Shown here in pieces: positions 1 through 9,595 of a DNA stretch of 64,000 nucleotides (position 1 is the stretch's first letter; every line of letters starts with the position of its first letter). The DNA comes from Glutamicibacter ardleyensis (GTDB taxonomy: Bacteria > Actinomycetota > Actinomycetes > Actinomycetales > Micrococcaceae): contig NZ_BMKX01000001.1 of assembly GCF_014644555.1 (NCBI RefSeq), positions 434,001-498,000 of the forward strand, given 5' to 3'. The notes beneath the pieces were generated by a model. The model had not been told where the DNA came from, searched no databases, and was given only the letters and a program-made list of their open reading frames with translations. Made by a program: the position numbers and the translations under genes.

Positions 1-1209
1 GGCTACCGAGGAGATGTCGTCGAAGCGCCGCTTGGCAATCTTCTGGAAGCTGGTCAGCGGCGCCAACGGCAGCGGGATGCGGATCGCGGTGATCATCTCC
101 CCCGGCTCGCGCACGGTCTGCCGGTAGCCGGTGAAATAGTCCTCCAGCGCCACCACCCGATTGCCGCGGATGCTGGAAAGCACCAGCTCGGCGGCCAGCG
201 CCAGCAGTGCCGGCGGGGTGTCGCCAATGGGTGAGCCGGTGCCCAGGTTCCCGCCGATACTCGCGCTATTGCGGATCAGCCGCGAGGCGAACTGCCCGAA
301 GAGCGCGGAGAGCAGCGGAACCTTCCCGGCCAGCTTGCGTTCCAGCTCGCTCAGGGTGCAGCCGGAGCCGAGTTCCAGGTACCGCTCGTTCCAGTGGATC
401 TGGCGCAGCTCGTGCAGCCGGTCGATGGCCAGCACCGAGCGGGCGCGGGCGCCCTTAATGTTGACCTCCACACCCCAGTCGGTGCCGCCGGCCACCAGCA
501 CGCTCTCTGGTTCGGCGGCCAGGATCTGCAAAACCTGGTCCAGGTCCGCAGGACGGCGGAAACGGCCCAACGCCCCGGTGGGGGTATCGGCGCGCTGGAT
601 GTCGGTGGCCACCGGCGCCGGGGCCCGGTGCTGGGTCCGGGCTGCCAGCTGGTCGTCCCCGGCAGGGTCGCCCAGCGCGTAGGCGGCGTCGCGGATCGGG
701 CGGTATCCGGTGCAGCGGCAGAGATTGCCCGACAATGCGTGCAGGTCGAATCCATTCGGTCCGCACTCGTGCGCCCCGCCATCGCCCGCGCTGACTGCGG
801 GGGTGCCGGTTCGCTCGGGGCGGTAGTATTCGGCGGCCATGGAGCAGACGAATCCGGGGGTGCAATAACCGCACTGGGATCCGCCGCGGTTGGCCATCTC
901 TTCCTGCACCGGATGCAGGTCCGCGACGCTGCCCAGCCCTTCGGAGGTGATGATTTCCTGGCCGTCGAGCGATGCGGCCGGCAGCAGGCAGGCGTTCAAA
1001 GCCGTCCACCTGCTACCTTCCCCATCGCTGCGGGCCACCAGGATCGAGCAGGCGCCGCACTCGCCCTCGGCACAGCCTTCCTTGCATCCGATCAATTGCT
1101 GCCCGCGCAGGAAATCCAGCGCGTTGGTATGTGGTGGCCCGTCGAATTCCCGGACCGTTCCATTGACCGTAACCAGGCATTTTGTCTCTTGCGTTGCCTC
1201 GGCGCTCAT
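1..1209 (-). CDS. xdhA: Xanthine dehydrogenase small subunit (2Fe-2S/FAD), 3' end beyond window
   Basis: Open minus-strand frame of 403 codons that runs off the left edge. An N-terminal plant-type ferredoxin domain carries the cluster ligands C46, C51, C54 (in KEGCAEGECGAC) and a later NACLL Cys. The second 2Fe-2S domain has CGYCTPGF and CRCTGY. An FAD-binding domain follows (VAGGTDWGVE, then SASIGGNLGTGSPIGD). XdhA passes electrons from the molybdenum subunit to NAD+ during hypoxanthine/xanthine oxidation. Start chosen at ATG 1209, preceded by a strong AGGAGG. The large subunit should lie just outside the window. Neighbouring purine permease and guanine deaminase genes support the assignment. 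Confidence 0.93.
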   Translation of the reverse strand, partial: MSAEATQETKCLVTVNGTVREFDGPPHTNALDFLRGQQLIGCKEGCAEGECGACSILVARSDGEGSRWTALNACLLPAASLDGQEIITSEGLGSVADLHPVQEEMANRGGSQCGYCTPGFVCSMAAEYYRPERTGTPAVSAGDGGAHECGPNGFDLHALSGNLCRCTGYRPIRDAAYALGDPAGDDQLAARTQHRAPAPVATDIQRADTPTGALGRFRRPADLDQVLQILAAEPESVLVAGGTDWGVEVNIKGARARSVLAIDRLHELRQIHWNERYLELGSGCTLSELERKLAGKVPLLSALFGQFASRLIRNSASIGGNLGTGSPIGDTPPALLALAAELVLSSIRGNRVVALEDYFTGYRQTVREPGEMITAIRIPLPLAPLTSFQKIAKRRFDDISSVA

Positions 1210-1315
1210 GCCGCTGACACCTCCTGCGCCCGGGTATCGCCCGGCGCACCATGAATGAATTGGATGATGGGTGGGATCTGGCGCCCCGCCGGCGGTTTCA
1301 GGCTCGGCCAAGGTG

Positions 1316-1387
1316 CCGCCGCGTGCTGCGGCGGGGTCAGTCTCCGTGCGCGATCTGGCCCTTGGACCAGGCGAGGCATCCGCCCAT
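1316..1387 (-). promoter_or_regulatory. Possible leader peptide ORF plus hairpin upstream of xdhA
   Basis: In the gap between the permease and xdhA, an ATG at 1387 sits five bases after GGAGGG and opens a 16-codon ORF (MGGCLAWSKGQIAHGD) ending at 1337. Just beyond its stop is a hairpin, CCGCCGC-GTGCT-GCGGCGG (1316-1334). xdhA starts about 100 bases further on. This resembles a leader/attenuator layout, but short GC-rich hairpins and small ORFs arise by chance in such genomes. Nothing else recognisable was seen in 1210-1481. Confidence 0.2.
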
Positions 1388-1481
1388 GATTACCCTCCAG
1401 AATTCGGATCATTCATATCCATGCAATCCATCAAAGTGAGCCAACTCACCGTGGTGGATCCTTACTATAGCCCGTATCGAC

Positions 1482-2984
1482 TCAGGCCAGTAGGGCCGTG
1501 ATGGGACCTCGCGCGAAGTACACCAGGAAGCCCAATGCCACCACCCACAGCAGCGGGTGGATCTTGGCGTAGCGCCCGGCCGCGGTGTTCACCACCACCC
1601 AGGCGATGAACCCTGCGCCAATGCCGTTGGCAATGGAGTAGGTCAGCGGCATAGTGATCAGGGTGAGGAATGCCGGCATGGCGCTGGAGAACCGCTTGAA
1701 GTTGATCTCGCGGATCTGCGCGCACATCAAGGTGCCCACCAGAACCAGTGCCGCGGCGGCCACCTCGATGGGCACCACCGAGGTCAGCGGCGTGAAGAAC
1801 ATCGAACCCAGGAACAATACCCCGGTGATCACCGAAGCCAGCCCGGTGCGCGCCCCTTCCCCGATGCCTGCAGCCGAATCCACGTAGACGGTATTGGAGG
1901 AGGACGAGCCCATGCCGCCGGCCACCGCGCCCAGCCCCTCGACGACGAACGCGGCCTTCAACCGCGGGAAGGTGCCGTCCTTGCGGGCCAGCCCAGCATT
2001 CTTCGCCAGGCCGGTCATCGTGCCCATGGCGTCGAAGAAATTCGTGAACACCAGGGTGAAGACCAGCATCGTGGCCGCCAGCGCGCCGATTCGCCCGAAG
2101 GAACCGAACAGGTCGAACTCCCCGGCCAGCGACAAATCCGGTAAGGAGACGATATTGCCCTGGAGTACCGGCATGTTCAGGTGCCAGCCATGCGGGTTAT
2201 CCGTGCCTCCGGGGCCGATCTTGAACACCAGCTCGGCGAGCATCGCCAGCACCGTGGAGATCACGATGCCGATCAGAATCGCGCCCTGCACCCCGCGGGC
2301 CACCAGCGCGCCCATGATCAGCAGTCCCACCACGAAGACCATGGTGGGGATCGAGACGATCGACCCGCTATCGCCCAGCTGCACCGGAGGCCCGGCGTCG
2401 GTACGGGTGACAAAGCCCGAGTCCACGAACCCGATGAAGGTGATGAACAGCCCGATGCCCACCGTGATGGCGGCCTTCAGGTCCTTGGGGATGGCCCGGA
2501 AGATCGCGGTGCGCACCCCGGTCATCCCGAAGAGCACGATCAGCACGCCGTTGATCACCACCAGCCCCATGGCCTCGGGCCAGGTGACGTCCTGAATCAC
2601 CGAGACGGCCAGGAAGGAGTTGATGCCCAGCCCGGCGGCCAGGCCGAAGGGCAGGTTGGCGACCAACCCGAATAGGATGGTCATCACCCCGGCGGTCAAT
2701 CCGGTCATGGCCCCGACCTGCGCGGCCGGAAGCCAGTTGCCGGCCACATCCACGGGTGCGGCGTCGGCGCTGAATCCGCCGAGAATCAGCGGGTTGAGGA
2801 TCACGATGTAGGCCATCGTGAAGAAGGTGACGATCCCGCCGCGCATTTCCCGCGCCAGCGTGGACCCGCGTTCGGTGATGCTGAAGAACGCATCCAGGAT
2901 ACTGCCCGGTCCCCGGGGACGGCGCGGCTTGGTATCGCGCTGCGCACCCTTGGGGTCAGCTGGCAAGCGACTTGTCGTGGTCAT
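1482..2984 (-). CDS. NCS2-family purine (adenine/guanine/hypoxanthine) permease, AzgA-like
   Basis: A 500-residue protein with about a dozen hydrophobic segments, matching AzgA/PbuG-type members of the NCS2 family. Seen features: an N-terminal FFTMAYIVILNPLI segment, GLAAGLGINSFLAVSVI, and the family motif region FTNFFDAMGTMTGLAKNAG followed by GGMGSSSSNTYVDSAAG-like residues (here SSSSNTVYVDSAAG). It should import purine bases by proton symport. ATG 2984 follows AGAAGG/AGGA. It lies 13 bases after the guanine deaminase gene, so the two are probably co-transcribed and feed xanthine dehydrogenase. Confidence 0.9.
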   Translation of the reverse strand: MTTTSRLPADPKGAQRDTKPRRPRGPGSILDAFFSITERGSTLAREMRGGIVTFFTMAYIVILNPLILGGFSADAAPVDVAGNWLPAAQVGAMTGLTAGVMTILFGLVANLPFGLAAGLGINSFLAVSVIQDVTWPEAMGLVVINGVLIVLFGMTGVRTAIFRAIPKDLKAAITVGIGLFITFIGFVDSGFVTRTDAGPPVQLGDSGSIVSIPTMVFVVGLLIMGALVARGVQGAILIGIVISTVLAMLAELVFKIGPGGTDNPHGWHLNMPVLQGNIVSLPDLSLAGEFDLFGSFGRIGALAATMLVFTLVFTNFFDAMGTMTGLAKNAGLARKDGTFPRLKAAFVVEGLGAVAGGMGSSSSNTVYVDSAAGIGEGARTGLASVITGVLFLGSMFFTPLTSVVPIEVAAAALVLVGTLMCAQIREINFKRFSSAMPAFLTLITMPLTYSIANGIGAGFIAWVVVNTAAGRYAKIHPLLWVVALGFLVYFARGPITALLA

Positions 2985-2997
2985 GGTCCTGGACCTT

Positions 2998-3483
2998 CTA
3001 GTAGTCGGTCCGGGATTCTTGCGAATCCCATGCCTTGAACGGCTTCAGATGCTCATTGCTTTCAGATTGGAAGCAGTTCACCGGCATCAGCGAGCGGTTG
3101 GATTTAGCCTCGAAGTATTCGTAGAACACCGCGTCGTCAAATCCGGCGGCAGCCGCATCATGCCTATTGGCAGCGAAGAAGACCTTGCCGATGCGGGCCC
3201 ACAATGAGGTGGCCAGGCACATCGGGCAGGGTTCGCAGCTGCTGTAGAGCACGCAACCGCTCAAATCGAAGGTCCCCAGCGCAGCGGCTGCGGTGCGGAT
3301 GGCCACCACTTCGGCGTGCGCCGATGGGTCATTGTTGGCCGTGACGCGGTTGACGCCTTCGAAGATCTTGCCGTCGGCCGTGACCACGACGGCGCCAAAT
3401 GGCCCGCCGGCGTTGTGGACATTTGTGGTGGCAATATCGATGGCCATCGAAAGATAGTCTTGGCCAGTGGTAGTAACGCTCAT
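2998..3483 (-). CDS. guaD: Guanine deaminase, CDA-fold
   Basis: 161 residues of the cytidine-deaminase fold. It shows the zinc/catalytic motif HAEVVAI and the second zinc motif PCPMC, and resembles Bacillus-type guanine deaminase, including the C-terminal swapped tail typical of that group. It converts guanine to xanthine, the substrate of the downstream dehydrogenase. ATG 3483 is preceded by GAGGAG at seven bases. An upstream in-frame ATG at 3498 overlaps that ribosome site and was rejected. A related nucleoside or tRNA adenosine deaminase is the alternative, but the purine context favours GuaD. Confidence 0.85.
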   Translation of the reverse strand: MSVTTTGQDYLSMAIDIATTNVHNAGGPFGAVVVTADGKIFEGVNRVTANNDPSAHAEVVAIRTAAAALGTFDLSGCVLYSSCEPCPMCLATSLWARIGKVFFAANRHDAAAAGFDDAVFYEYFEAKSNRSLMPVNCFQSESNEHLKPFKAWDSQESRTDY

Positions 3484-3952
3484 CGCGTGGCTCCTCATGC
3501 TTTGGACAAGACCACCGCAGCGCGCTGTTTGGCGCTAGCTACCGGTTGCACTTGTCACCTGAAATCGATCAGTTGCATGCCCGGTAGATAGCGACCCATT
3601 TGGTGGGTGCCCGCCATAGACAGCTACGAGATCATCAGTGGATTATGACGCACGCAACACTTATTTTGAAATCACTTTTTCGCATCATGAACAAATAATT
3701 GCCGTTTCGCCACTCATCCGGTCTCCCACTAGCTGCGATCCGGATGGTGTGATCCTTCCTGTCATCACCTCAAATCCCGGAACTAACCGCTTGACTCGAC
3801 GCTCCGGTTTCCAACACGTTACGACCGCCTATCGGTACATCGATCCCCCGCGTGAATTTAAGTTCCCTTCGGCGCAACAACCCGAGCATCTAGGCGAAAT
3901 GCCGGTTTGAGAAGCTCAGAGGCATCAAGTGTTAGAGAAGGGATCAGGTAAC
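3484..3952. other. Divergent intergenic region between guaD and narK
   Basis: About 470 bases, AT-richer than the flanks, holding the promoters of the guaD operon (minus) and the nitrate operon (plus). A 90-codon plus-strand ORF inside it (3638-3910) has no recognisable domain and no ribosome site. I see no confident operator. A GlnR or nitrate-regulator site would be expected but I could not point to one. Confidence 0.5.
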
Positions 3953-5329
3953 GTGAGCGCACAGCTAGAAGCATCTGCCACATCGCAGGCACTACAGGTC
4001 CAGCCGGGGCGCTGGGTCAGCAATTGGACTCCTGAGGATCCAGAATTCTGGAAGCACACCGGGTCGGCGGTAGCCAGCCAAAACCTCAAGTGGTCTATCT
4101 TTGCCGAGTTCCTCGGATTCAGTGTTTGGCAACTTTTCGCCATCGTCGTGGTCTATCTTCCGGTGGCCGGATTCAGCTACAGCACCACCGAGTTGTTCTG
4201 GCTGATCTCCATCCCGAGCCTCGTCGGAGCGACCCTGCGCATCCCCTACACGTTCATGGTTGCCCGTTTCGGCGGACGCAACTGGACGGTGATTTCCGCG
4301 TTGCTCTTGCTGATTCCGACCGGCGGCATTTCCATGGCATTGGCTGATCCGTCCACTGAATTCTGGATCATGCTCAGCCTTGCGGCGCTGACCGGCTTCG
4401 GCGGCGGAAACTTCGCTTCATCGATGGCTAATATCACCTACTTCTACCCTGCTTCCCGCAAGGGTTGGGCGTTAGGCCTGAACGCAGCCGGCGGCAACCT
4501 TGGGGCGGCGGTCGCCCAGCTGCTCGTACCGGTCATTGTCACGGTCTTCGCAGCCGGGGCGTTGCAACTTCCGCTAGCAGGACTGCTCTGGATCCCACTG
4601 ATTCTGGTGGCCGCGTGGGGTGCGTGGAAGTACATGCACAATCTGACTTCGGCACGCTCAGATATTCGCGGCGCAGTTGCCTGCCTGAAGGTCAAGCACC
4701 TGTGGATCATCTCCGCACTGTACGTGGGAACATTTGGTTCCTTCATCGGATTCTCCGCAGTATTCCCCAAACTGATCGTTGACACTTTCCCCGAATATGC
4801 AGCCTTGCCGCTGGGAACCGCAACCATCACCCTGGCCTTCCTCGGCCCACTGGTCGCTTCCCTGGCCCGTCCATACGGTGGCAAGATCGCTGACAAACTC
4901 GGCGGTGCACGCATCACGGTGGCAACCTTCGCGGCCATGGCCTTGATTACCTGTGCGCTAGTGCTCAGCCTGCCGCGGGCGAACTTCTGGATTTTCCTCT
5001 TCTTATTCTTGCTGCTCTTCACCGCAAGCGGCATCGGCAATGGCTCGACCTATCGTATGATCCCGGCAGTTTTTGCCCTGAGCGACGAGGGACAACAGGC
5101 AGGCCAGGTGGATTCTTCCCGCAAGGCTGCCGCAGCCCTCGGTTTGATCTCGGCCATCGGCGCCTATGGCGGCTTCCTGATTCCCCAGGCTTTGGGCCTG
5201 TCTATATCAAGCACCGGCGCCTACACCGCGGCATTTATCATCTTCATCGCTGTCTACCTGCTACTCATGGCCACTGCATGGTTTACCTATGCCCGCTCAG
5301 GCAGCCGATTCGCCAAGCACGGAGTCTAA
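3953..5329 (+). CDS. narK: Nitrate/nitrite MFS transporter NarK
   Basis: About 458 residues, 12 membrane segments. NarK-type signatures are visible: the nitrate-binding region GFGGGNFASSMANITYFYP in the first half and GIGNGSTYRMIPAVF in the second half, matching the paired NNP signature of the nitrate-nitrite-porter family. Start taken as GTG 3953 because AGAAGGGATC lies at suitable distance. A GTG at 3929 would add eight residues. The stop is one base before the nitrate reductase ATG, so it heads the nitrate operon. It probably imports nitrate. Confidence 0.93.
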   Translation: MSAQLEASATSQALQVQPGRWVSNWTPEDPEFWKHTGSAVASQNLKWSIFAEFLGFSVWQLFAIVVVYLPVAGFSYSTTELFWLISIPSLVGATLRIPYTFMVARFGGRNWTVISALLLLIPTGGISMALADPSTEFWIMLSLAALTGFGGGNFASSMANITYFYPASRKGWALGLNAAGGNLGAAVAQLLVPVIVTVFAAGALQLPLAGLLWIPLILVAAWGAWKYMHNLTSARSDIRGAVACLKVKHLWIISALYVGTFGSFIGFSAVFPKLIVDTFPEYAALPLGTATITLAFLGPLVASLARPYGGKIADKLGGARITVATFAAMALITCALVLSLPRANFWIFLFLFLLLFTASGIGNGSTYRMIPAVFALSDEGQQAGQVDSSRKAAAALGLISAIGAYGGFLIPQALGLSISSTGAYTAAFIIFIAVYLLLMATAWFTYARSGSRFAKHGV

Positions 5330-5330
5330 G

Positions 5331-7466
5331 ATGACCGCCACACACTGTCCCTACTGCGCCCTGCAGTGCGGCATCACCCTTGAACCGAACTTGCAGGGAA
5401 ACAGCCCGGAACCCGTGAGCCTAACGGGCCGCGACTTTGAAACCAATGGCGGGGCGCTGTGCCGAAAAGGATATAGCGCCGCCAAGCTGCTCGATCACCC
5501 CGAACGCCTGCAGGCACCCCTGCTTCGCCAGGCCGACGGAAGCTTTGCCCAGATCAGCTGGGAGCATGCGCTGGATCTAGTTGCCCAGAAGGCGCTGAAC
5601 ATCCGAGCTGAATCCGGAGCCGACGCACTAGCGGTCTTCGGCTCCGGTTCGCTGACCAATGAAAAGGCCTACCAGCTAGGCAAGTTCGCACGGCTGGCCT
5701 TGGGCACCTCGCGCATCGACTACAACGGCCGGTTCTGCATGTCCTCGGCTGCCGCCGGCACCAACCGCGCCTTCGGCTTGGACCGGGGACTGCCCTTCCC
5801 GCTAGCCGATCTGGATGGGGCCGGGATGATCCTGATGCTCGGTTCCAACGTGGCCGATACGATGCCTCCCTTTGTCCGGCATCTGGCTGGGGCCCGGGAT
5901 AACGGCGGCCTGATCGTGGTTGATCCACGCCGTTCTGCAACTGCCAAACTTTGTGCCGATAATGCTGGCTGGCATCTGCAGCCAACCCCGGCCACCGATC
6001 TTCCGCTCCTGCTGGGCTTGGCTCACGTGCTGGTGACCGAGTCCCTGGCCGATACCTGCTATTTAGCCGCCCGCACCAACGGTTTCGACTCACTGAGAAG
6101 TTCACTAGCTGGCTGGTGGCCGGAACGAACTGCCCAGGTCACCGGCGTCCCTGCCGAACAGATTCGGCACACCGCCAGAGCTCTGGCCCAAGCCGCTAGC
6201 GAAGCGAAAACCGGCGGCAAGCCGGTCTACATACTCACCGGCCGCGGCATTGAACAGCATTCCAACGGCACCGATACGGTCACCGCCGCGATCAACCTCG
6301 CGCTTCTGCTCGGCTTGCCCGGAACCCTCGCCGGCGGCTACGGCACCATCACCGGCCAGGGCAATGGGCAGGGTGGACGGGAACACGGGCAAAAGTGCGA
6401 CCAACTTCCCGGCTACCGCAAAATCACCGACCCCGAACACCGTGCGCATGTAGCCCGCGTCTGGGGCGTTGACCCCGAGACCATCCCCGGCCCCGGGCTT
6501 CCCGCCGTTGAACTCCTTGACGCGCTAGGTACCCCGACCGGTCCGCGCATGATGATGATCCACGGGGCTAACCCGGTGATCTCCGCACCCGATGCGTCAC
6601 GCGTGATCCAGGCCCTGTCCAGGCTGGATTTCTTGGTGGTCTGCGACTTCTTCCTTTCAGAGACTGCAGCCCAAGCGGACCTGGTCTTGCCGGTGCTGCA
6701 ATGGGCTGAAGAAGAAGGCAGCATGACCAACTTGGAAGGCCGGATCCTGCGCCGCCGAGCTGCCCTGGCGGCACCAGAAAATGCGCGCAATGAACTGTGG
6801 ATCCTCTCTCAGCTCGCCCAACGTCTGAACGCTCCAGGGCGGTTCTCCCCCGATGCCCAAGAAGTCTTCGAGGAACTCAAATTGGCTTCAGCCGGCGGCT
6901 TGGCGGACTACTCGGGGGTGCGTTGGGATGACCTCGATGCCGGGGCAGCCATCTACTGGCCGTGCCCTGCAGGCACCGAGGTCAGGGCCGAGCGCGGCAT
7001 CCGAAATGGCACCCCGCGGCTGTTCCTTGATGGCTTTGCCCATGAAGACCAGCATGCTGTGCTGGTGCCAGTTGTCTTCCAGCCGGCACCCCGGAAGAAC
7101 AACTCGTCCGTGTCACTAGTTACCGGCCGCTTGCTTGAGCACTATCAGTCCGGCGCGCAGACTCGCCGCGTTCCCGAGCTAGCCCAGGCCGCACCGGAAC
7201 CACGACTTGAAATTCATCCGACAACCGCCCTAGCCCACCAGATTGCCCAGGGGCAGAAGGTCGTGATCAGCAATGAACGCGGTGCCGTGACCGCCCGCGC
7301 ACTGCTGACCGTCGATGCCCGGCTAGACACGGTTTTCCTGCCCTTCCACTACCCGACGTCAGGTACCGCAAATCTGCTGACCGAGGCGAAGGTTGACCCG
7401 CACAGCAGGATGCCTGAATTCAAGCACGCCCATGTTTCGCTGAGCGCTGTGAAAGAGGAACAATGA
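5331..7466 (+). CDS. nasC: Assimilatory nitrate reductase catalytic subunit (Mo-bis-MGD)
   Basis: 711 residues of the molybdopterin oxidoreductase family. The N-terminal 4Fe-4S ligands are C6, C9, C13 and C44 (CPYCALQC...LCRKGY). Further on are GNGQGGREHGQKCDQLPGYR, typical of assimilatory NarB/NasA-type enzymes, and a C-terminal molybdopterin dinucleotide domain (LVTGRLLEHYQSGAQTRR). It reduces cytoplasmic nitrate to nitrite. Start at ATG 5331, directly after the narK stop. The C-terminal BFD iron-sulfur domain found in some NasA proteins is absent here but present on the next gene product. Confidence 0.92.
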   Translation: MTATHCPYCALQCGITLEPNLQGNSPEPVSLTGRDFETNGGALCRKGYSAAKLLDHPERLQAPLLRQADGSFAQISWEHALDLVAQKALNIRAESGADALAVFGSGSLTNEKAYQLGKFARLALGTSRIDYNGRFCMSSAAAGTNRAFGLDRGLPFPLADLDGAGMILMLGSNVADTMPPFVRHLAGARDNGGLIVVDPRRSATAKLCADNAGWHLQPTPATDLPLLLGLAHVLVTESLADTCYLAARTNGFDSLRSSLAGWWPERTAQVTGVPAEQIRHTARALAQAASEAKTGGKPVYILTGRGIEQHSNGTDTVTAAINLALLLGLPGTLAGGYGTITGQGNGQGGREHGQKCDQLPGYRKITDPEHRAHVARVWGVDPETIPGPGLPAVELLDALGTPTGPRMMMIHGANPVISAPDASRVIQALSRLDFLVVCDFFLSETAAQADLVLPVLQWAEEEGSMTNLEGRILRRRAALAAPENARNELWILSQLAQRLNAPGRFSPDAQEVFEELKLASAGGLADYSGVRWDDLDAGAAIYWPCPAGTEVRAERGIRNGTPRLFLDGFAHEDQHAVLVPVVFQPAPRKNNSSVSLVTGRLLEHYQSGAQTRRVPELAQAAPEPRLEIHPTTALAHQIAQGQKVVISNERGAVTARALLTVDARLDTVFLPFHYPTSGTANLLTEAKVDPHSRMPEFKHAHVSLSAVKEEQ

Positions 7467-8953
7467 ACGAGCAACGCCCGCAACGCATTATTATCATTGG
7501 CTTCGGTCCCGTCGCAGCTTCCCTCATTGAGGGCCTGCTGCCCGCTGCGGCGTCCGGTCAATGCGAAATCACGGTGATCAGCGCCGAAGACCAGCTGGCC
7601 TACAACCGTGTGCTGCTCGCTGAGCTGGCGGTGGGGGCCGCCGAGTTCGCGCACCTGAGCATGGCGGATCCGCAACGCCTGGCCGATGCCGGAATCGAAG
7701 TGCGCTTGGGTGTACGGGCTACCGGCATCGATCGTTCACGCCGCAGAATTCATCTGGACGACAACGACTTCGTGTCCTACGATCGGATTGTTTTCGCCAC
7801 CGGCGCCCGGGCCGTGGTCCCGACGCTCAATGGCCTGAACTTCGAACCACATACCGACGCTTCCCTGCCTGCCGGCGTATTCGCCCTACGCACGGTCGAA
7901 GATGCCCATCAGCTGCGCAAATCGATCGGTCTGGGCCAACGCATTTTGATTCTCGGCGGAGGTGTTCTGGGCATCGAGGCAGCCCTGGCAATTGCACGTA
8001 CCGGGGCGCAGCCGGTACTGGTGCATCATGGTCCAACACCCCTGGGGCGCGTCGTGGATGCAGACGGAGGGGCGTTACTGACACGTAATCTGCGTGAAGC
8101 CGGTGTCGAGGTCATCCCGGGAGCCAAGGCAACCGGCGTTCAAAAGGATGCACGGGGTTTCACCGGCTTAATGACATCCACCCACGGGCTGATCCAGGCA
8201 GATGCCCTGCTCATTTCCACGGGTGTGAGAGCCAGAACAGAGCTGGCATCGGGCTGTGGTTTGCCGGTGGGCCGTGGTATCAAAACCGATGAATTCCTAT
8301 GCGCCGATACCGAGGGGCGAATTTTCGCCTTGGGTGACTGCGCCGAAGTTTCCGGACAGCCGCCGGTCGGATTGCTGGCCCCGGGGTGGGCTCAGGCCGC
8401 ATTTTTGTCCCAACTATTGTTGCAGCTGACTAGTTCGGCCGCATCCGAGCCGCTTGCTGCTCCTGACTTCTCCGCGTCCGACGTACTGATGCTCAAGGGC
8501 CAAGGCATCGAGCTGACCGCCGCCGGTGATATCAGCGCCGGTTATTGGGACGATACGGACTTGCAGGCCACCGTCTACGCAGATCCTGCACGCGGACGCT
8601 ACCTCAAGATCGTCACCCGCCAGGATGCGATTACCGGATTCCTGGCCATGGGATTGCCGCAAACCAGTGCCGAACTTGTGCTGGCCTATGAACGGGGCAC
8701 CGCGTTGCCGGAGGACCGCTCCAGCCTGCTGCGCCTAGATGATCCGGCAACGGATCAAATCTCGGCGATCCCCAGCGATGAAGATCAGCTGTGCCGGTGT
8801 TCCGGTGCCACGTACGGACAGGTGTCCCATGCGGTGGACGCTGGATGCACAACCGTCGCGCAGGTGGGAGAAAGCTGCCGTGCGGGCACCGGATGCGGAG
8901 GGTGCAAATCAAAAATCGAAGAGCTGCTTTCCAAGGCTCCGTCCCTGGCGTAA
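7463..8953 (+). CDS. nasB: FAD/NAD(P)H oxidoreductase with BFD-type 2Fe-2S domain, nitrate reductase electron-transfer subunit
   Basis: 496 residues, overlapping nasC by ATGA. An N-terminal FAD-binding motif (IIIGFGPVAASLIEG) is followed by the NAD(P) motif ILGGGVLGIEAA near residue 165. The C-terminal BFD-like domain has cysteines in LCRCSGATYG and GESCRAGTGCGGCKSK. The protein resembles the N-terminal half of NirB without the siroheme domain, as expected for the NADH-dehydrogenase partner of assimilatory nitrate reductase. It probably moves electrons from NAD(P)H to NasC. The symbol follows the Bacillus/Klebsiella convention and is approximate. Confidence 0.85.
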   Translation: MNEQRPQRIIIIGFGPVAASLIEGLLPAAASGQCEITVISAEDQLAYNRVLLAELAVGAAEFAHLSMADPQRLADAGIEVRLGVRATGIDRSRRRIHLDDNDFVSYDRIVFATGARAVVPTLNGLNFEPHTDASLPAGVFALRTVEDAHQLRKSIGLGQRILILGGGVLGIEAALAIARTGAQPVLVHHGPTPLGRVVDADGGALLTRNLREAGVEVIPGAKATGVQKDARGFTGLMTSTHGLIQADALLISTGVRARTELASGCGLPVGRGIKTDEFLCADTEGRIFALGDCAEVSGQPPVGLLAPGWAQAAFLSQLLLQLTSSAASEPLAAPDFSASDVLMLKGQGIELTAAGDISAGYWDDTDLQATVYADPARGRYLKIVTRQDAITGFLAMGLPQTSAELVLAYERGTALPEDRSSLLRLDDPATDQISAIPSDEDQLCRCSGATYGQVSHAVDAGCTTVAQVGESCRAGTGCGGCKSKIEELLSKAPSLA

Positions 8954-9023
8954 TGACTCTGCTGGTGGTCGGCGCCTAGCGAGCCGGCCGCCATTTCGCC
9001 TGTCCTGCCCAGCCACGCAAAAG

Positions 9024-9058
9024 CGTAGGGACGAAAGCTCTATGCCTTCGTCCCTACG
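9024..9058. terminator. 12-bp perfect hairpin between convergent nasB and nirD
   Basis: CGTAGGGACGAA (9024-9035) and its exact reverse complement (9047-9058) are separated by 11 bases. It lies 70 bases after nasB and 160 bases after the nirD stop, so it could terminate transcription from both sides. No long T run follows on either strand, so the call rests on position and stem quality. The rest of 8954-9217 shows nothing else. Confidence 0.55.
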
Positions 9059-9217
9059 AATAGATGATGATGCGAGTTGCATTATTCTTGCACGCCGCCA
9101 CCGCCCAACGCGGCAGCCGGCGTTAGCTCGCTGCAAGCAGTTCCGTCTCGTCCTGGATCTCAATCCAGCCTTGCCAGGCCGAATGCTCAACGTCGAGGAT
9201 ACGGTCTGCATTTGAGC

Positions 9218-9595
9218 TCATTTGCTCTGCTCCATCCATAGTTGTCCCTCGATTTCCACGAGCCGCTGCACCGGCAACGGCAGCGAATCGGTGTTCAGAC
9301 ATTCCCCGTTATCCAAGCGGTACACTTCCTTGTGCAGCGGGCAAGCAACTGTGGACACGTTAGATCCATCGACCACGGTGTCGCCCAAAATGCCGCGGGC
9401 TATGACCTTCGCGCCACTGTTGGGGCAGTGATGCGAGGTCGCGTAGAAGGCGTCTTCTTCGGTGCGGAACAGGGCCAGTTGTCTGCCTTCAAGCAACAGC
9501 GCTTCTCCCCATCCGCGCTCCAAGTCTGCGCTGCTGCAAAGCGGAACCAAGTTCAAGGTTGCTTCCCGAGTTACTTCTGCAATTTGCGTACTCAT
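9218..9595 (-). CDS. nirD: Nitrite reductase (NADH) small subunit
   Basis: 125 residues of the NirD Rieske-like family. The fold is marked by CPNSGAKVIARGILGD and VACPLHKEVYRLDNGECL. Compared with a true Rieske site (C-x-H ... C-x2-H) the first His is Asn here, so only three of four ligands remain, in line with NirD proteins that do not hold a cluster. Start ATG 9595 is preceded by GAAGGA; a longer upstream reading to 9715 has no such support. The gene is divergent from nirB rather than downstream of it, an unusual layout for partner subunits. Confidence 0.88.
   Translation of the reverse strand: MSTQIAEVTREATLNLVPLCSSADLERGWGEALLLEGRQLALFRTEEDAFYATSHHCPNSGAKVIARGILGDTVVDGSNVSTVACPLHKEVYRLDNGECLNTDSLPLPVQRLVEIEGQLWMEQSK

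Noticed and set aside
394-1254. 286-codon plus-strand frame opposite xdhA
   Set aside because: The minus-strand frame has complete XdhA motifs; the plus frame has none.
3638-3910. 90-codon plus-strand ORF in the guaD-narK gap
   Set aside because: No ribosome site, no recognisable domain, composition like non-coding DNA.
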